DNA of 7,004 bases. It comes from Roseobacter sp. Lineage in GTDB: Bacteria; Pseudomonadota; Alphaproteobacteria; Rhodobacterales; Rhodobacteraceae. The notes under the pieces were generated by a model that had not been told where the DNA came from, searched no databases, and was given only the letters and a program-made list of their open reading frames with translations. Below, piece after piece: positions 5,981 through 7,004 of this stretch. How positions within the stretch are numbered: position 1 is the first letter of the stretch; the number at the start of each line of letters is the position of its first letter. A program made the position numbers and the translations under genes. Where the stretch lies: contig JAGXHB010000120.1 of the NCBI GenBank assembly GCA_024636425.1, positions 1-7,004 on the forward strand, read 5' to 3'.

Positions 5981-6109
5981 TCAGACAAAAGAAGGAAGAT
6001 GCAAACCAACGACGAGAATAACAACCAACGCTGCCATTCCGGCGGCGTCCTGCAAAAGCGTGTCTTGCGACCGCTTTGCGATAGCTCGGACTGTCTTGAG
6101 TGTCGTCAT
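5981..6109 (-). CDS. Small single-pass membrane protein (42 aa), putatively LexA-controlled
   Basis: The product has a basic N-terminal half (MTTLKTVRAIAKRSQDTLLQ, with Lys5, Arg8, Lys12, Arg13) followed by a hydrophobic segment from about residue 24 to the end (GMAALVVILVVGLHLPSFV). This predicts one inner-membrane helix with its N-terminus in the cytoplasm. GAGGGAG (6123-6117) lies 7 nt before the ATG, a good ribosome-binding site. The gene lies between recG and a strong leftward terminator, and its upstream region carries a GTTC-N7-GTTC LexA-type box 57 bp before the ATG. I do not recognise the family. By analogy with LexA-controlled small membrane proteins (SidA of Caulobacter, TisB of E. 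coli) it may act in SOS checkpoint or membrane depolarisation; that is inference from size, topology and promoter only. Confidence 0.75.
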   Translation of the reverse strand: MTTLKTVRAIAKRSQDTLLQDAAGMAALVVILVVGLHLPSFV

Positions 6110-6148
6110 CTGCTTACTCCCTCTGTTGTTGCTCCTTTGTTCTCATTT

Positions 6149-6180
6149 AATTTACGCTGTGTAAAGAACTTTTTGAGAAC
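6149..6180 (-). promoter_or_regulatory. Putative SOS (LexA) box and promoter of the 42-aa gene
   Basis: On the minus strand GTTCTCAAAAAGTTC (6180-6166) is an exact GTTC-N7-GTTC, the established LexA operator of alphaproteobacteria such as Rhodobacter. A TAAATT -10-like hexamer (6154-6149) lies 17-18 bp downstream of CTCAAA/TCTCAA inside the box, so LexA would cover the -35 region, as is usual for repression. The -35 itself is poor. GTTCTCA (6180-6174) also recurs inverted as TGAGAAC (6145-6139), and TTTAC/GTAAA flank 6156-6160. The box is 28 bp after the recG stop, pointing away from recG. Confidence 0.6.
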
Positions 6181-6207
6181 ATTTGCGAACAAAGTGGAAC
6201 GTCGCCG

Positions 6208-7004
6208 CTAACCCACTGAAATCAAACGGATCGCTTCATCCTGCCGCATAAGCCACAGGAGCAGGCGTGCGGCTTTGCCCCTTGGGCCGGTCAGATCAGG
6301 GTCATCGGCCAGCAACTTGCGTGCGTCCGATTGCGCAATTTCCATCAGCGCCGCTTGCTTTTCCAGATCCGCCACGCGGAAACGGGGCACACCGGATTGC
6401 GCAGTGCCGATCAGATCGCCCGTGCCCCGCATCCTGAGGTCGGTTTCCGCGATCACGAAACCATCCTCGGTCTCGCGCAGCACTTCCAGCCGCTGGCGGC
6501 CCGTTTCGGTCAAGGGGGCCTGATACATCAGCAGGCAGGTCGATGCCGCTTGCCCCCGCCCGACACGACCCCGCAGCTGGTGCAGCTGCGCCAGACCAAA
6601 GCTCTCGGCCCTCTCAATCACCATGATGCTGGCGTTGGGCACATCCACCCCCACCTCGATCACGGTCGTCGCGACCAGCACCTTGGTGTCGCCCTGTTGG
6701 AACGCTTTCATCGCGGCGTCCTTGTCAGCGGGGGGCATCTGACCGTGGACCAGCCCGACGACGCCTTCTCCCAACACCGCGCGCAAGCGTTTGAAGCGTT
6801 CTTCAGCCGCGGTCAGATCACTGACTTCGCTTTCCTCGACCAGCGGGCAGACCCAGTAACATTGCCGCCCTTCGACAATCGCGGCGCGCAGTCTTCCCAC
6901 AACCTCTTCCGTCCTGTCGGTGCTGACCAGCGCGGTGCGGATCGGTTTGCGGCCGGGCGGCTTTTCGTCCAGCACGGAGACGTCCATATCGCCGTATTGC
7001 GCCA
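6208..7004 (-). CDS. recG: ATP-dependent DNA helicase RecG (C-terminal part, partial)
   Basis: About 264 residues are visible; the frame continues beyond the right edge (in-frame AQYGD precedes MDVSVLDEKPPGRKPIRT), so the internal ATG at 6987 is not the start. RecG is a branched-DNA translocase that regresses stalled replication forks and processes recombination intermediates. Seen here is the second RecA-like domain: CYWVCPLVEESE, GLVHGQMPPADKDAAM, motif V KVLVATTVIEVGVDVPNA, and motif VI QLHQLRGRVGRG. The C-terminal TRG region follows (TEDGFVIAETDLRMRGTGDL, then TAQSGVPRFRVADL). The wedge domain and Walker motifs lie outside the window. The C-terminus (LISVG) is complete. The LexA-type box and small membrane-protein gene follow immediately downstream on the same strand. 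Confidence 0.96.
   Translation of the reverse strand, partial: AQYGDMDVSVLDEKPPGRKPIRTALVSTDRTEEVVGRLRAAIVEGRQCYWVCPLVEESEVSDLTAAEERFKRLRAVLGEGVVGLVHGQMPPADKDAAMKAFQQGDTKVLVATTVIEVGVDVPNASIMVIERAESFGLAQLHQLRGRVGRGQAASTCLLMYQAPLTETGRQRLEVLRETEDGFVIAETDLRMRGTGDLIGTAQSGVPRFRVADLEKQAALMEIAQSDARKLLADDPDLTGPRGKAARLLLWLMRQDEAIRLISVG

Noticed and set aside
6177..6190. Second pair of GAAC half-sites next to the LexA-type box
   Set aside because: The spacing is 6 bp, not the 7 bp of the alphaproteobacterial LexA box, so I do not count it as a second operator.
5999..6211. 70-codon plus-strand frame across the small-gene region
   Set aside because: It overlaps the minus-strand small gene and its promoter, has no family features, and its composition is that of a promoter region read as protein.

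Overview
The window looks like ordinary chromosome from an alphaproteobacterium, most likely of the Rhodobacterales (roseobacter type). The basis is GC-rich coding sequence, a DUF1127 small protein, a two-cysteine IscU-like protein, GluQ-RS directly behind TrmFO, and an alphaproteobacterial-type LexA box (GTTC-N7-GTTC). This is a judgement from sequence character; no database search was possible. I see no tRNA or rRNA gene, CRISPR array, insertion sequence or prophage gene.

Layout. Positions 1-699 (minus): 5' part of a MocR-type GntR/aminotransferase regulator that runs off the left edge. It is divergent from a DUF1127 small-protein gene (798-1028), which ends in a clear terminator. The 98-bp gap holds a good leftward promoter and three related TTGT/ACAA operator-like sites spaced at near-whole helical turns. 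Positions 1116-1535 (minus) encode a PaaI-family thioesterase, divergent from a crotonase-fold protein (1593-2378, plus) that lacks both canonical catalytic glutamates. Positions 2379-2653 hold no convincing gene but three successive inverted repeats, the last a 79-nt multi-segment hairpin. Then come trmFO (2654-4006) and gluQ (4017-4856), two tRNA-modification genes 10 bp apart. Next are hisI (4866-5225, minus, convergent with gluQ) and a divergent IscU-like protein (5303-5770, plus).

The most interesting part is 5788-6190 on the minus strand. Downstream of recG (6208-7004, C-terminal part, running off the right edge) lies a compact unit: a GTTC-N7-GTTC LexA-type box, a Shine-Dalgarno sequence, a 42-codon gene for a single-pass membrane protein, about 160 nt of trailing sequence with small hairpins, and a strong intrinsic terminator with eight T. 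I read this as a candidate SOS-induced small membrane protein, possibly with a structured or sRNA-producing 3' end. It is organised like known LexA-controlled small membrane proteins (Caulobacter SidA, E. coli TisB), but I do not claim homology to either.

Functional themes: tRNA modification (trmFO, gluQ), acyl-CoA chemistry (thioesterase and crotonase), histidine biosynthesis (hisI), Fe-S handling (IscU-like), DNA repair and SOS (recG and the small gene), and local transcriptional control (MocR/DUF1127).
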